Assembly: GCA_043806395.1 (NCBI GenBank)
Contig: JAZDHC010000248.1
Coordinates: 1-14,278, forward strand
Direction: 5' to 3'
DNA length: 14,278 nucleotides
From: CG2-30-40-21 sp043806395
GTDB lineage: Bacteria > UBA9089 > CG2-30-40-21
Of the stretch, positions 4,921 through 13,230 are shown piece by piece (positions within the stretch are counted from its first letter, which is position 1; each line of letters starts with the position of its first letter). Both the position numbers and the translations under genes were made by a program. The notes beneath the pieces were generated by a model. The model was not told the origin of the DNA. It saw nothing but the letters and a program-made list of their open reading frames with translations, and did not search any database.

Positions 4921-7551
4921 TCATATTTCAAAAACCTTCAGCACCTCATCACCGTAGTGGTTGATAACCTTTACAGCAATCTTGCCGGATTCAGGCTTGT
5001 TAAATGGTCGGCTTACTGTGCTGTAGAGACTGCTCCATGCGGCTTCGTCAATCTCCGCTCGCAGTGCCCGTTTGAGCTTGTCATAGGGTTCTTCTGCTCC
5101 GGTAAAGTAAGCATGTCGTACGAAAAAACTTTCGCCGTTGTATTCGGTGTCGATAAACCAGCAGGCAATGTCATCGGTGCTGCTGTTACGGATTTGTCCG
5201 GTGGTCGGGTCGTAAACATCTACACCCTTGATTTCAACGATGACTTGGCCGTCTTGCTGCTTCCTTATTTCCACATCCGGCTCACCAAAGACCATAAACA
5301 GGTTGCCTGCACCGGTCTTCTTGAGCAGTTCATCACCCATTACCAGGTCAGGGTTCATCTTGGCTGGAAATACAGTCAACTTGCCGTAGCGTTTCACCTC
5401 TTCAGCAACATGCGGGTCAAAGGCGAAACCACAGACAATCAGCATGTCAAATCCCACGCCCTGCACTGCTTCCTTGGCAGCTTCTTTCACTTGCTGGGGA
5501 CCGACTGTGCCGTGTTCGGGGCCAATGGATATTGCCACACGCAAGATTTTGCCATCAGCATTGGTGTATTCACCTGTTGCGTGTAACCACGCCCCAGCGT
5601 AAGGATCAAGCCGATCAAAGGTGAGTCGTTCGGTTTTGCAGGTGTTCTGCACGCCAGCTTTTTTAAGGTTTTCCATGATCATCATGGCGAAATCTTGCTG
5701 CTTGCGAGCCTCCTGCTCGCTCACAGTGCCATCCATGTTCTCGTCAGCAGTTGACAACATACGATGCGGCGATAGGCTTTCTACAGAAAACGGTCCAGCT
5801 ACCCTCACCAGTTTGTTGTCTTCATAAGGCTGGTCAAAGAGTGTTTCGGTATCAGCATGTTTGGCAATAGCTGCGTCTATCTGCTGGTGGGTCATGCCTT
5901 CCTTGATGTCCGGGTTGTTGGCAATGGATTTGAGCGTTACATGAGGCACGCGTTTATAGACAAAGCCTTTCTTGATGTCGCCTTTAGTTTTGTAGTCTGG
6001 CGGGAACTTGCCGGTCAGTTCGGTTTCCTTTTTGATGCCCTCGGGTGAGTCGGACAAAAGGTAATAAGGATACTTGGCAGCCATCAGTCTCGTGCGGGCC
6101 AGAGCCAGAGCGACGCGGCTGGTGTCGCAGGTGATCCATCGCCGTCCCCACTGCTCGGCAACATAAGCGGTTGTGCCGCTGCCACAGGTGGGGTCAAGGA
6201 CGAGGTCGCCGGGGTCGGTGGTCATGAGGAGGCAGCGGGCGATGACTTTAGTTGCTGTCTGCACAACAAAAATTTTATCTTCGGTAAAACTACCTGTTGC
6301 AGTATCATCCCATAAATTAGAAATTGGTGTTACTGGATAGTCGCTCAAGAATCGTATAAAGTTCGGGAAACCTGCCGACAACATAATTCGTCCTGCCAAT
6401 GCAAGTTGTTTGCGACCTTCTACATTCGTTGCCCAGTGAGTACCGGCACGAGGCGTATATGCCTCGCCGTTGAAATTGAAGCACTGTTCAGAACCAGTTA
6501 CGCCCTGGGAACAAATATCGCTGAGACGAAATAGTCGAGCATTGTACGGTATCAGAGCCCTATCCCTTCTCTCAGCAGATGTCAGCTTTCTTCGCGTACC
6601 ATCGTCCAACTCTACCCACTGATAGACATCATAGCCACGGCCTTCAACCTTGTCTCTGTATAACTGGCGGTACTTTAGAGTATCCGCGTTCTTACCATAC
6701 CACAATAGCACATCACAGACATTGGACAAGTAAATAGGCGAAAACCCGCTTGTTTTAGCAAACGGTATCATTGAAACAAAATTCTCACTCCCCATCACCT
6801 CATCCAGCACGCACCGCACCAGATGAACATTCTCATCTCCAATCTGCACAAACACGCTGCCTGTCTCTGTGAGCAGTTCGCGAGCCACCACAAGCCGGTC
6901 GCGCAAATAGGCAAGATAGGAGTGAATTCCCAGCTTCCATGTATCACGAAAGGCGCGAATCTGTTCAGGCTGGCGGGTAGCGTCCTCAGCCCTGCCGTCT
7001 TTGACATCCCGTTTGCGGGTACTCACCTGCCAGTTGGAGCCAAACTTGATGCCGTAAGGTGGGTCAAGATAAATGGTCTGCACCTTGCCCTTCAATCCTT
7101 CCTTCTCGGCTAATGAGGTCATTACTAACAGTGAATCACCAAGGATCATACGGTTTGTCCAAGGGTTCTGATAATCGTCCTTTTGATTATAAAAATCGAT
7201 CTTTTTCTCGAAGTCGTCTTCAATTCTGTTAAAGTCGGTGGCAAAGAGGTGGAATATATCATTGTTTGACTGCTTAATGAGAGGCATCGCGTGGATAATT
7301 GCTTGCGGATGAATCTTTTCCTGAATATAGATAGGCACTACAGGCACAGTAAGGTCTGCTTTATCCTGTTCATCCTTGCCTTTCCAGACTAATTGTGGAT
7401 CAAGAGAAGAATCTCGCGGATAGAGCATTGTTTTGGGTGCAAGTTCCTCATCAGCCACAAAGTCGCGAAGTTCCTCTGTAGGAATGTTGGTACGATTATC
7501 CTTGTGCTTGATGGATTCAATTTTGGTTAGTGCGGATTTTTTCTTAATCAT
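4921..7551 (-). CDS. mod: Type III-like adenine-specific DNA methyltransferase (Mod)
   Basis: An 876-residue methyltransferase. The catalytic motif IV DPPY (163-166) precedes the SAM-binding motif LDPTCGSGTT (452-461), the beta-class order used by type III Mod subunits. Motif I has Thr-Cys where DPFAGSG is usual. Motif X-like QTATKVIARCLL (431-442) comes just before it. The region between about 260 and 430 is where the target recognition domain belongs. DPPY points to exocyclic amino methylation, most likely N6-adenine. About 370 further residues follow motif I, so the protein is longer than classic Mod subunits (about 550-700). This tail contains GPFSVESLSPHR, an EF-hand-like loop (603-614) and SIGPEHGTV (675-683). 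It starts inside the DinD-like gene (8-bp overlap), with GGAGG nine bases upstream. It would protect the sites cut by the adjacent Res protein and help to specify them. Confidence 0.93.
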   Translation of the reverse strand: MIKKKSALTKIESIKHKDNRTNIPTEELRDFVADEELAPKTMLYPRDSSLDPQLVWKGKDEQDKADLTVPVVPIYIQEKIHPQAIIHAMPLIKQSNNDIFHLFATDFNRIEDDFEKKIDFYNQKDDYQNPWTNRMILGDSLLVMTSLAEKEGLKGKVQTIYLDPPYGIKFGSNWQVSTRKRDVKDGRAEDATRQPEQIRAFRDTWKLGIHSYLAYLRDRLVVARELLTETGSVFVQIGDENVHLVRCVLDEVMGSENFVSMIPFAKTSGFSPIYLSNVCDVLLWYGKNADTLKYRQLYRDKVEGRGYDVYQWVELDDGTRRKLTSAERRDRALIPYNARLFRLSDICSQGVTGSEQCFNFNGEAYTPRAGTHWATNVEGRKQLALAGRIMLSAGFPNFIRFLSDYPVTPISNLWDDTATGSFTEDKIFVVQTATKVIARCLLMTTDPGDLVLDPTCGSGTTAYVAEQWGRRWITCDTSRVALALARTRLMAAKYPYYLLSDSPEGIKKETELTGKFPPDYKTKGDIKKGFVYKRVPHVTLKSIANNPDIKEGMTHQQIDAAIAKHADTETLFDQPYEDNKLVRVAGPFSVESLSPHRMLSTADENMDGTVSEQEARKQQDFAMMIMENLKKAGVQNTCKTERLTFDRLDPYAGAWLHATGEYTNADGKILRVAISIGPEHGTVGPQQVKEAAKEAVQGVGFDMLIVCGFAFDPHVAEEVKRYGKLTVFPAKMNPDLVMGDELLKKTGAGNLFMVFGEPDVEIRKQQDGQVIVEIKGVDVYDPTTGQIRNSSTDDIACWFIDTEYNGESFFVRHAYFTGAEEPYDKLKRALRAEIDEAAWSSLYSTVSRPFNKPESGKIAVKVINHYGDEVLKVFEI

Positions 7552-8410
7552 TAGAAGATTCCTCCAAATTGGATGAAAGTTTGGGTTTGTCAGTTAGGTA
7601 GTTATTGGCTGTAATGACTCTTTTACCTGATTTTGCTTCAAGCTGATGACGGGCATTACCAGCGACTGTCCCACCGTCACGGGCTGCTATCTGGTTCTTG
7701 GTAAAACCTTGGGCGTCTTTGTTGCGGGCAATCTCAGTGGTAGCAGCTTCGCCGAGCATGGTAAAGATCAATTCCAAATCAGTCATATGGTCACGGAGGT
7801 TCTCGCGTTTGAGTCCCTTAAGTTTTTTGTAATCAGAAGGCGTCATGCCGAAAGTGGCTTTAGAGATTTCGGAAGTGAGGATAGCAAAGTCTTTCTGCTC
7901 GGCAATGCCGCGTTTTTTCCATTCGCCGGTCAGTTCGTCACGGACGGCAATGCCACGGACATGTTTCTCAATCCAGTCGTCTGGGTAACCTTTGTCCTGA
8001 TATAATTTCCGCATTCGTTGCTGAGCAAGTTCTGGATTTTCGATTTCCTGAACACGCTGATAACCTACTTCAGCCAGCCAGCGTTTGAATGGTTCGGCCT
8101 TTGGGCTGGGGATCGATTGGATGATGCGAAATGCGGCTTCGGTGTTAACGGACTCAGTCTTATAACCTTTGCCATCAGCAGAAATCAGTTTCAGTTGTCT
8201 ACAAAATGTAGATAACTGAATACCGCTTGCAGTCTCTTCTCGTCGTTTCATGGCGGTCCAATATTTGCTTGGTGCATCACTGTCGGTCAGGGCACCAATA
8301 ATGTCAACAATGGAAAAAAACCACTGCTCATCATGCCAAATGCGGCGAATCTGTTTCGCCCCAAATACGATCATCTTGTTCTGAGAATCGACAGGTTGTT
8401 GCTCATTCAT
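7544..8410 (-). CDS. DinD-like protein with Bro-N domain
   Basis: A 288-residue protein. Residues about 12-115 resemble Bro-N (phage antirepressor N-terminal) domains: IRRIWHDEQWFFSIVDIIGALTD..., then SVNTEAAFRIIQSIPSPKAEPFKRWLAEVG. The C-terminal half, with DFAILTSEIS (174-183), LKGLKRENLRDHM (197-209), LELIFTMLGEAATTEIAR (212-229) and GGTVAGNARHQLE (246-258), matches the layout of DinD (DNA-damage-inducible protein D). E. coli DinD is an SOS-induced protein reported to restrain RecA. Whether this homologue does so is unknown. The gene is locked between res (ATGA overlap, 8407-8410) and mod (overlap 7544-7551), with AAGGAG seven bases before its start, so the three proteins should be made together. 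It could be a transcriptional regulator, a damage sensor or a complex subunit. I see no lexA-type operator before the operon. Confidence 0.82.
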   Translation of the reverse strand: MNEQQPVDSQNKMIVFGAKQIRRIWHDEQWFFSIVDIIGALTDSDAPSKYWTAMKRREETASGIQLSTFCRQLKLISADGKGYKTESVNTEAAFRIIQSIPSPKAEPFKRWLAEVGYQRVQEIENPELAQQRMRKLYQDKGYPDDWIEKHVRGIAVRDELTGEWKKRGIAEQKDFAILTSEISKATFGMTPSDYKKLKGLKRENLRDHMTDLELIFTMLGEAATTEIARNKDAQGFTKNQIAARDGGTVAGNARHQLEAKSGKRVITANNYLTDKPKLSSNLEESSND

Positions 8411-11385
8411 AGTATTACTCCTTTAGCAATGTTGATACGGATTAAATTCTGTGCGTCCCACGGATCATCGACTTCGATAAATGCCCAGCGGCCAAATCTA
8501 CCGTGATTATTGACAGCCGGTACCCATAGTCTGCGAGTAGTATCAACCTTAGCCGCTTTGTCCTTCTTCTTTTCGCCGGTAACTTCAACAATAAGGTTCA
8601 AAAGGTCATCTTGTCCGTGACCGTCCTCGATGCAAGCAATGAAGTCAGGAATATAGTTTTTCTCCTCACCGTTCAGCGTGTAAGGGATAGTGAAACTGAG
8701 ACTGTGGTTTTTGACATAGCGAATGACCTCTGGCATGTCTTCCAGAGATTGAGCCATCTTCTGTTCCCACGAGTCAGTATCTGCCACCACATGTGATATG
8801 TGGCATTTGTCGTCGTGGGTGGCGAAGACCGGGCGAGTAGTATCAAAATCTACATAACGAGTGGAACCGAGTGTGTCATATGGGCGTAGGATGGGTTTAA
8901 TTGTCGCAGTACCATCTGTTGATTGGACAATGGCTTTGTATATTCGATCAGCAGCATCATGGGCTAACTCGCGTAACAACAACAGTTGTGGAAAAGTGTT
9001 GTCTTTGAAAGTAACACACTTGGTTAACCATTGTTTGGCAATGCCGAGCATTTGCGGAAAAAGCCATGGCTTGTCGTTGCCCTCGTTGTCGCGGAAATAT
9101 TTCTCCAGCGTCAACTTTGCCAACAAAAAAGCGATTTCATTGGGACGGCGACGATTGAGGTCGTCAAGGGTGTGTTTTTCGGTGGTTCCAACAATCGGGG
9201 ACATTTCGGTTTCAGTTGGAATGTCAGCAGTGGAGAGTGCCAAGTGTGATTCATCGGTGAAGGTGGCGTAGAGCCGTTCGCCGGCCACATCGTAGCGATA
9301 ACCAAGCAAACGCGGGAAGGTAATCTCGCAGGCAATGCGGCTTTCAAGGGCACGCACACGGGTGGGCAGGGGTCCGGACATGGGTTCTTTGGTTGCACCG
9401 CTACATGGGATGAAGGAAAATGGTATGCCATAGACCTCGGCATATTCAGTCTCGAAATAGCCGCTTTCGTTGGTGGCATAACTCATGCGACGCAAGGCAC
9501 GACCAACAACCTGTTCACAAAGTAGTTGTGTTCCAAAGGCTCGCACGCCGAGGATGTGAGTGACAGTGTTGGCATCCCAGCCCTCAGTGAGCATAGAGAC
9601 ACTGACCACACACTTAATATGTTCGCCGAGCTTGCCGGCTTTGCCTACGGTGTTCATTACCTCGCGGAGCAGGTCTTCATCAGGAAGGTTATCAGCATCA
9701 CGGCCGGGAAAACGAGTGCGATATTCTGCCTTGAATTCGTCAATTTCACGGGCAGCAATCTTTTTGAAGTCGTCGCTCATCGCTTTACCGGATTCGAGTT
9801 GTTGACTGTCCACCAAGATGGTGTTCGGGCGATGCAGCCATTCGCCATTGCCGTTATCATTGCGAAAGATGGGGAGCTGTCCTGCTTGAACGATGGTTTG
9901 GTTATCGATCTGTTTCTCCCAACCAGCGATAAAATCGAATACCAGCTTAGAGACATTAGTGTTATTGCAAACGACAATGAATACCGGTGGTGTAATGCCA
10001 CGAGCAAGTGCTTCGGCGTTTTGTTCCCAGAGTCGGTAAGACTTTTCATAGTTGCTGTAAAGACTGTGCAGTGCGCCCTGTAGTTCGATAGGAAGATTAG
10101 GTTCGCTATCGATTTTCTCGGTTTTGCGTCCCTTTCTTGGCAAATCCTCACGGATGCGAAGCCACAGATCACGATAGGTGGGTTGTTCTCCAGTCATTGA
10201 GTTGTCAGCCACCGGCACCCGTGGTACCTTGACGATGCCAGACTCGATAGCATCAATCAATGAAAAATCAGAAACCACCCACGGGAAGAGCGTGCCTTCA
10301 GGGTAGCCCGAACCGCGCAAGAAGAATGGTGTTGCCGAAAGATCGTAGATGGCCTTCACACCGATCTTGGCTTTCACAGCCTCGATGCCGGAAATCCAGA
10401 CACGAGCCTCTTCTTCGCGTTGTTTTGCCTCAACAAGATCATCGCCTGTAAGTTTTTCAACTTCTGCATCAGGTTTGCGGCGGTAGCAATGATGAGCTTC
10501 GTCATTGAAGACAATAATGTTTTTTTTAGTGCCCAATTCGCGGCAAACGCGGCGCACCATTTGGTCAGGGGTTTCGGTGAATGGGCTTGGTTGTCCATCT
10601 GCAAGAATCGACTTGGTGATTTTGCCAGCAGCAACCTTTTCATGTAGTTGAAAGGCATGGTAATTTGTAATAATAATTTTTGCCTGCTCAAGTTGGTTCA
10701 GTAACTGAGCAGAGACAATATCCCTTTGGCGGTAGTAATTCTCTGAGTCGTTTGGCAGCAATACACGCAGTCGATCGCGGATGGTGATGCCGGGTGTGAT
10801 TAAAAGAAATGTGTCGGAAAAACGGGTATCCTTTGGATTGGCAAGCTTGTTAAGTGTGTGCCAGGCGATGAGCATTGCCATGACAACGGTTTTACCTGAA
10901 CCAGTGGCCATTTTGAATGCCATACGCGGCAGGCCGGGGTTCGAGGTATCGTTCGCTGTACGAATTGCATTCTCTATCCATGTATCACCATACTTATTAG
11001 CTATCTCGGTGAGGTAAATAGCGGTTTCAAGGGCTTCATTTTGACAGAAAAAAAGTTTTTTCTCGCGATTAATATCTGTCCAGTAAGAAATCAATTGTGC
11101 AGTAGTAGGTGTTACGCCAACATAGCCACCCTTTCGCCACATGGCAACACGGCGACGAATGTCATTGACCAGATTATTTTCTTCGATGCGGTCTTTGGTC
11201 CACTCTGTGTCAAAGGAAAGCTGCTTGCCCTTCTTCTTCGGTTTTGCAATAGGGACGAAGTATGAACTGATTCGCCGGCTGTCAAGCACCTCGTCTGTAA
11301 TGCCCTCATCGGTAAATTTGAAATGCTGAGTGGGCTCTGCAAAAGGTGAATTGATAATTGGATTATTGATAACAACTTGGTTCAT
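8407..11385 (-). CDS. res: Type III-like restriction enzyme Res (SF2 helicase plus C-terminal nuclease)
   Basis: A 992-residue protein from the ATG at 11385. Superfamily 2 motifs in order: FFCQNEALETAIYL (Q-motif-like), ATGSGKT (Walker A, 160-166), NDEAHH (DEAH box, 294-299), SATPFF (motif III, 351-356) and EQVVGRALRR (motif VI, about 624-633). The C-terminal YIPDFIACI...NLIVEVTGEKK fits a PD-(D/E)xK nuclease with D914 and E934, but Thr occupies the position of the usual catalytic Lys (EVT instead of ExK). It ends in WVPAVNNHGRFGRWAFIEV, typical of this Res-like group. It should couple ATP-driven motion to DNA cleavage, with specificity set with Mod. The longer reading from TTG 11436 lacks a Shine-Dalgarno sequence. 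ATG 11385 has AAGGA ten bases upstream and begins MNQVVINNP. Sampled G+C (48-58%) is above that of the flanking genes. Confidence 0.93.
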   Translation of the reverse strand: MNQVVINNPIINSPFAEPTQHFKFTDEGITDEVLDSRRISSYFVPIAKPKKKGKQLSFDTEWTKDRIEENNLVNDIRRRVAMWRKGGYVGVTPTTAQLISYWTDINREKKLFFCQNEALETAIYLTEIANKYGDTWIENAIRTANDTSNPGLPRMAFKMATGSGKTVVMAMLIAWHTLNKLANPKDTRFSDTFLLITPGITIRDRLRVLLPNDSENYYRQRDIVSAQLLNQLEQAKIIITNYHAFQLHEKVAAGKITKSILADGQPSPFTETPDQMVRRVCRELGTKKNIIVFNDEAHHCYRRKPDAEVEKLTGDDLVEAKQREEEARVWISGIEAVKAKIGVKAIYDLSATPFFLRGSGYPEGTLFPWVVSDFSLIDAIESGIVKVPRVPVADNSMTGEQPTYRDLWLRIREDLPRKGRKTEKIDSEPNLPIELQGALHSLYSNYEKSYRLWEQNAEALARGITPPVFIVVCNNTNVSKLVFDFIAGWEKQIDNQTIVQAGQLPIFRNDNGNGEWLHRPNTILVDSQQLESGKAMSDDFKKIAAREIDEFKAEYRTRFPGRDADNLPDEDLLREVMNTVGKAGKLGEHIKCVVSVSMLTEGWDANTVTHILGVRAFGTQLLCEQVVGRALRRMSYATNESGYFETEYAEVYGIPFSFIPCSGATKEPMSGPLPTRVRALESRIACEITFPRLLGYRYDVAGERLYATFTDESHLALSTADIPTETEMSPIVGTTEKHTLDDLNRRRPNEIAFLLAKLTLEKYFRDNEGNDKPWLFPQMLGIAKQWLTKCVTFKDNTFPQLLLLRELAHDAADRIYKAIVQSTDGTATIKPILRPYDTLGSTRYVDFDTTRPVFATHDDKCHISHVVADTDSWEQKMAQSLEDMPEVIRYVKNHSLSFTIPYTLNGEEKNYIPDFIACIEDGHGQDDLLNLIVEVTGEKKKDKAAKVDTTRRLWVPAVNNHGRFGRWAFIEVDDPWDAQNLIRINIAKGVIL

Positions 11386-11412
11386 ACAGTTACATTCCTT
11401 TTTTGGTAATTG

Positions 11413-11440
11413 CTCAATAAAGTGTGGAATCCTCAATAAA
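11413..11440. repeat. Pair of 9-bp direct repeats upstream of res
   Basis: CTCAATAAA occurs at 11413-11421 and 11432-11440, a spacing of 19 bp, in the 83-bp gap before the res start. It could be an operator, but no clear promoter accompanies it. Weak evidence. Confidence 0.25.
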
Positions 11441-11446
11441 TAGTCA

Positions 11447-11468
11447 CTGTCCCCGGTTTCCCCCGGGG
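11447..11468. repeat. GC-rich hairpin at the TPR gene stop, containing CTGTCCCCGGTTTC
   Basis: CCCCGG (11451-11456) pairs with CCGGGG (11463-11468) around a 6-base loop. The hairpin abuts the TAA of the TPR gene (11469-11471). The 14-mer CTGTCCCCGGTTTC (11447-11460) recurs at 14063-14076. On the minus strand no T-run follows, so it is a repeat or stabilising hairpin more likely than a strong terminator. It also marks the right border of the restriction cassette. Confidence 0.5.
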
Positions 11469-13031
11469 TTATTTTTCTATTTCTTGAATCACATCATTGC
11501 CTGCATCAGAATTACCCTCCAATTCCTTTGCCCTGTTCCGCAAACGGACAGCATCATCATTCTTTCCCATTGCCTGATAAACATCAGCCAGATGCCCGGT
11601 AACAATCGGATCATTGCTCATCATTTTATAGGCTCGTTCCAGATTATTTAATGCCTCCTCAAGATTATTCTGTTGGTAATATGCCCAGCCGAGACTATCG
11701 AGAAATGCACCATTTTCAGGCTCTATCGTTAATGCCTTATGAATAAGCTTAACAGCCGTCTCCAATCTTATTTTTCTTTCTGCATACATGTAGCCAATAT
11801 AATTATAGGCATTGGCATGTTTGGGATTAAGCTTGATACATTTATAAAAACAATCCGTTGATTTATCTATGTGTTCAAGCCGTTCATTTGCCATGCCCAT
11901 TTGATACCATGCCTCTTGATTATCAGGATAATGCCAGAGAATACAACGATATATTTTAATTGCCTTTTCATATTGTTTATCTTGAGTATATATTGCTCCA
12001 AGCAATAGGGCTATGTCCGTGGTTTGATTGAAGGGAAAATTCATTGCCTTATTAAGAATATTTATAGCCTCTTCCTTTTTCTTCTGATGAAGATAGATAT
12101 AGGCTAATTGAAGGTAGCCTTGAGACATATTTTTTTCTAATCCTATGGCAGCCTTAAGCTCTCCTGCTGCATCATCAAACAAGCCATTCTTTTTATAGGC
12201 AGCCCCTAAGATAAAATGGGTTACCGGATCCTTTGGTTCTACGATCAAAAGAATCTTTGCTTGTTCAATAACCGCATCTGTATTGCCCTCTCCAAGGTAA
12301 AGCAAAAGCAATTTTTTTCTTCCCTGAATATGGGTTGGTTGCAATTCTAACCCCTTCTGATAATAAGTCTTTGCCTTCTGATTATCCCCCTGAAATTCAT
12401 AGATAGAGGCTAAGGTTAAAAATACACCACCCTCTTCTTGGTTTATGGTTATTACCTTTTCTAAGAGGGCAATAGCCTCAACATATTGCTCATGGTCAAT
12501 ATACATATCTGCTAATTCAAGATAGGCAAGACTATTTGAAGGAAAAAGTTCTATTACCTTTTTATAGTTAATGGCAGCTGAATCAATATTTCCTTTCAGT
12601 ACATAGCTTCTGGCAAGTAAATAAATAGCTGAAACATTCTCTGTCTCAAGCTCTACAACCAGCTCAAAGTTTTCTATTGCCTGGTCAAATGCCTTTTTCT
12701 GATAATAAATATTTCCAAGGATAAAATGGCTTACAGTAGATTTTGGGTCAAGGGTTATAGCCTGTGCAGCATAGACCTGTGCCTCTTTCTGTTTATTTAA
12801 GGCAAAATAAACAGCAGCTATGCTGGATTTAACCACAGAATTTGGGGATACTTTGTCAACACACAAATATTCCTTAAGTGCCTGTTCGTAAAGCCCCTTT
12901 TCCTCATAAGCAGCACCGAGGGTATACGATGAATATACATCTGCTTCTGTAATCTCAGGTTTAAGATGGGTGCATCCAGCAGATATCAAGGATATAAGGA
13001 CAAGAAAAATATACCAATTTATTGATTGCAT
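11469..13031 (-). CDS. TPR-repeat lipoprotein
   Basis: A 520-residue protein from the ATG at 13031. The N-terminus is a lipoprotein signal peptide, MQSINWYIFLVLISLISAGC, with lipidated Cys 20. The rest is about 14 consecutive 34-35-residue TPR units, from SSYTLGAAYEEKG to VTGHLADVYQAMGK, with the usual small/large pattern (for example ILGNIYYQKKAFDQAIENFELVVEL). TPR superhelices bind other proteins. In membrane-anchored lipoproteins they often scaffold envelope assembly, export or polysaccharide machinery. The late unit LDSLGWAYYQQNNLEEAL followed by HLADVYQAMGKNDDAVR is common in this lipoprotein type. GGAGG lies seven bases upstream of 13031, with a near-consensus promoter above it. The longer reading from 13262 would overlap vanZ and its promoter and bury the signal peptide, so it is rejected. 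It stands apart from the restriction genes in composition (35-38% G+C sampled). Confidence 0.88.
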   Translation of the reverse strand: MQSINWYIFLVLISLISAGCTHLKPEITEADVYSSYTLGAAYEEKGLYEQALKEYLCVDKVSPNSVVKSSIAAVYFALNKQKEAQVYAAQAITLDPKSTVSHFILGNIYYQKKAFDQAIENFELVVELETENVSAIYLLARSYVLKGNIDSAAINYKKVIELFPSNSLAYLELADMYIDHEQYVEAIALLEKVITINQEEGGVFLTLASIYEFQGDNQKAKTYYQKGLELQPTHIQGRKKLLLLYLGEGNTDAVIEQAKILLIVEPKDPVTHFILGAAYKKNGLFDDAAGELKAAIGLEKNMSQGYLQLAYIYLHQKKKEEAINILNKAMNFPFNQTTDIALLLGAIYTQDKQYEKAIKIYRCILWHYPDNQEAWYQMGMANERLEHIDKSTDCFYKCIKLNPKHANAYNYIGYMYAERKIRLETAVKLIHKALTIEPENGAFLDSLGWAYYQQNNLEEALNNLERAYKMMSNDPIVTGHLADVYQAMGKNDDAVRLRNRAKELEGNSDAGNDVIQEIEK

Positions 13032-13083
13032 GAAAAAACCTCCAGTTTTTTTTGTAACAGATTCTAACTTCTTTCTAAGAATA

Positions 13084-13112
13084 ATTTTACCAGAAATATT
13101 TCCTTTTGTCAA
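13084..13112 (-). promoter_or_regulatory. Sigma70-type promoter of the TPR lipoprotein gene
   Basis: On the minus strand TTGACA (13107-13112) and TAAAAT (13084-13089) are separated by exactly 17 bases. The predicted transcript starts near 13077, giving a leader of about 46 nt that includes the GGAGG before the start at 13031. Confidence 0.75.
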
Positions 13113-13127
13113 TATTTTTCTTGACAA
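13106..13127. promoter_or_regulatory. Perfect inverted repeat TTGTCAA-N8-TTGACAA between divergent genes
   Basis: Seven-base arms at 13106-13112 and 13121-13127. The left arm includes the -35 box of the TPR promoter. The right arm is a TTGACA facing the other way that lacks a good -10 at 17 bp. It could be an operator or the remains of paired promoters. Confidence 0.45.
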
Positions 13128-13194
13128 CCACTTGGTTTTATTATATTTCATGTATCCCTTTCGCCCAGAATTACTGTGATTTTCAGAAAATTTC

Positions 13195-13223
13195 TTGACA
13201 ATCAATAAATTATCTGCTATGAT
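13195..13223 (+). promoter_or_regulatory. Sigma70-type promoter of vanZ-queF, predicted leaderless start
   Basis: TTGACA (13195-13200) and TATGAT (13218-13223) are separated by exactly 17 bases. The expected start of transcription, about seven bases after the -10 box, is 13230-13231, which is the A of the vanZ ATG. No Shine-Dalgarno sequence precedes that ATG. Both earlier in-frame starts (TTG 13195 and ATG 13219) lie inside the promoter. Confidence 0.8.
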
Positions 13224-13230
13224 TACTGCT

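Noticed and set aside
4915..5586. 223-codon open frame on the plus strand opposite mod
   Set aside because: Antisense shadow of a clearly conserved methyltransferase, and no recognisable protein features.
9526..10083. 185-codon open frame on the plus strand opposite res
   Set aside because: Antisense shadow of the Res helicase region, with no start signal or family likeness.
11385..11436. N-terminal extension of res from a TTG codon
   Set aside because: TTG start, no Shine-Dalgarno sequence, and the first 17 residues look non-coding. ATG 11385 has AAGGA upstream and gives a family-like N-terminus.
13121..13150. Second plus-strand promoter beginning TTGACA at 13121
   Set aside because: No good -10 box at 16-18 bp; the nearest TATATT is at 15 bp. 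The promoter at 13195-13223 is far better.
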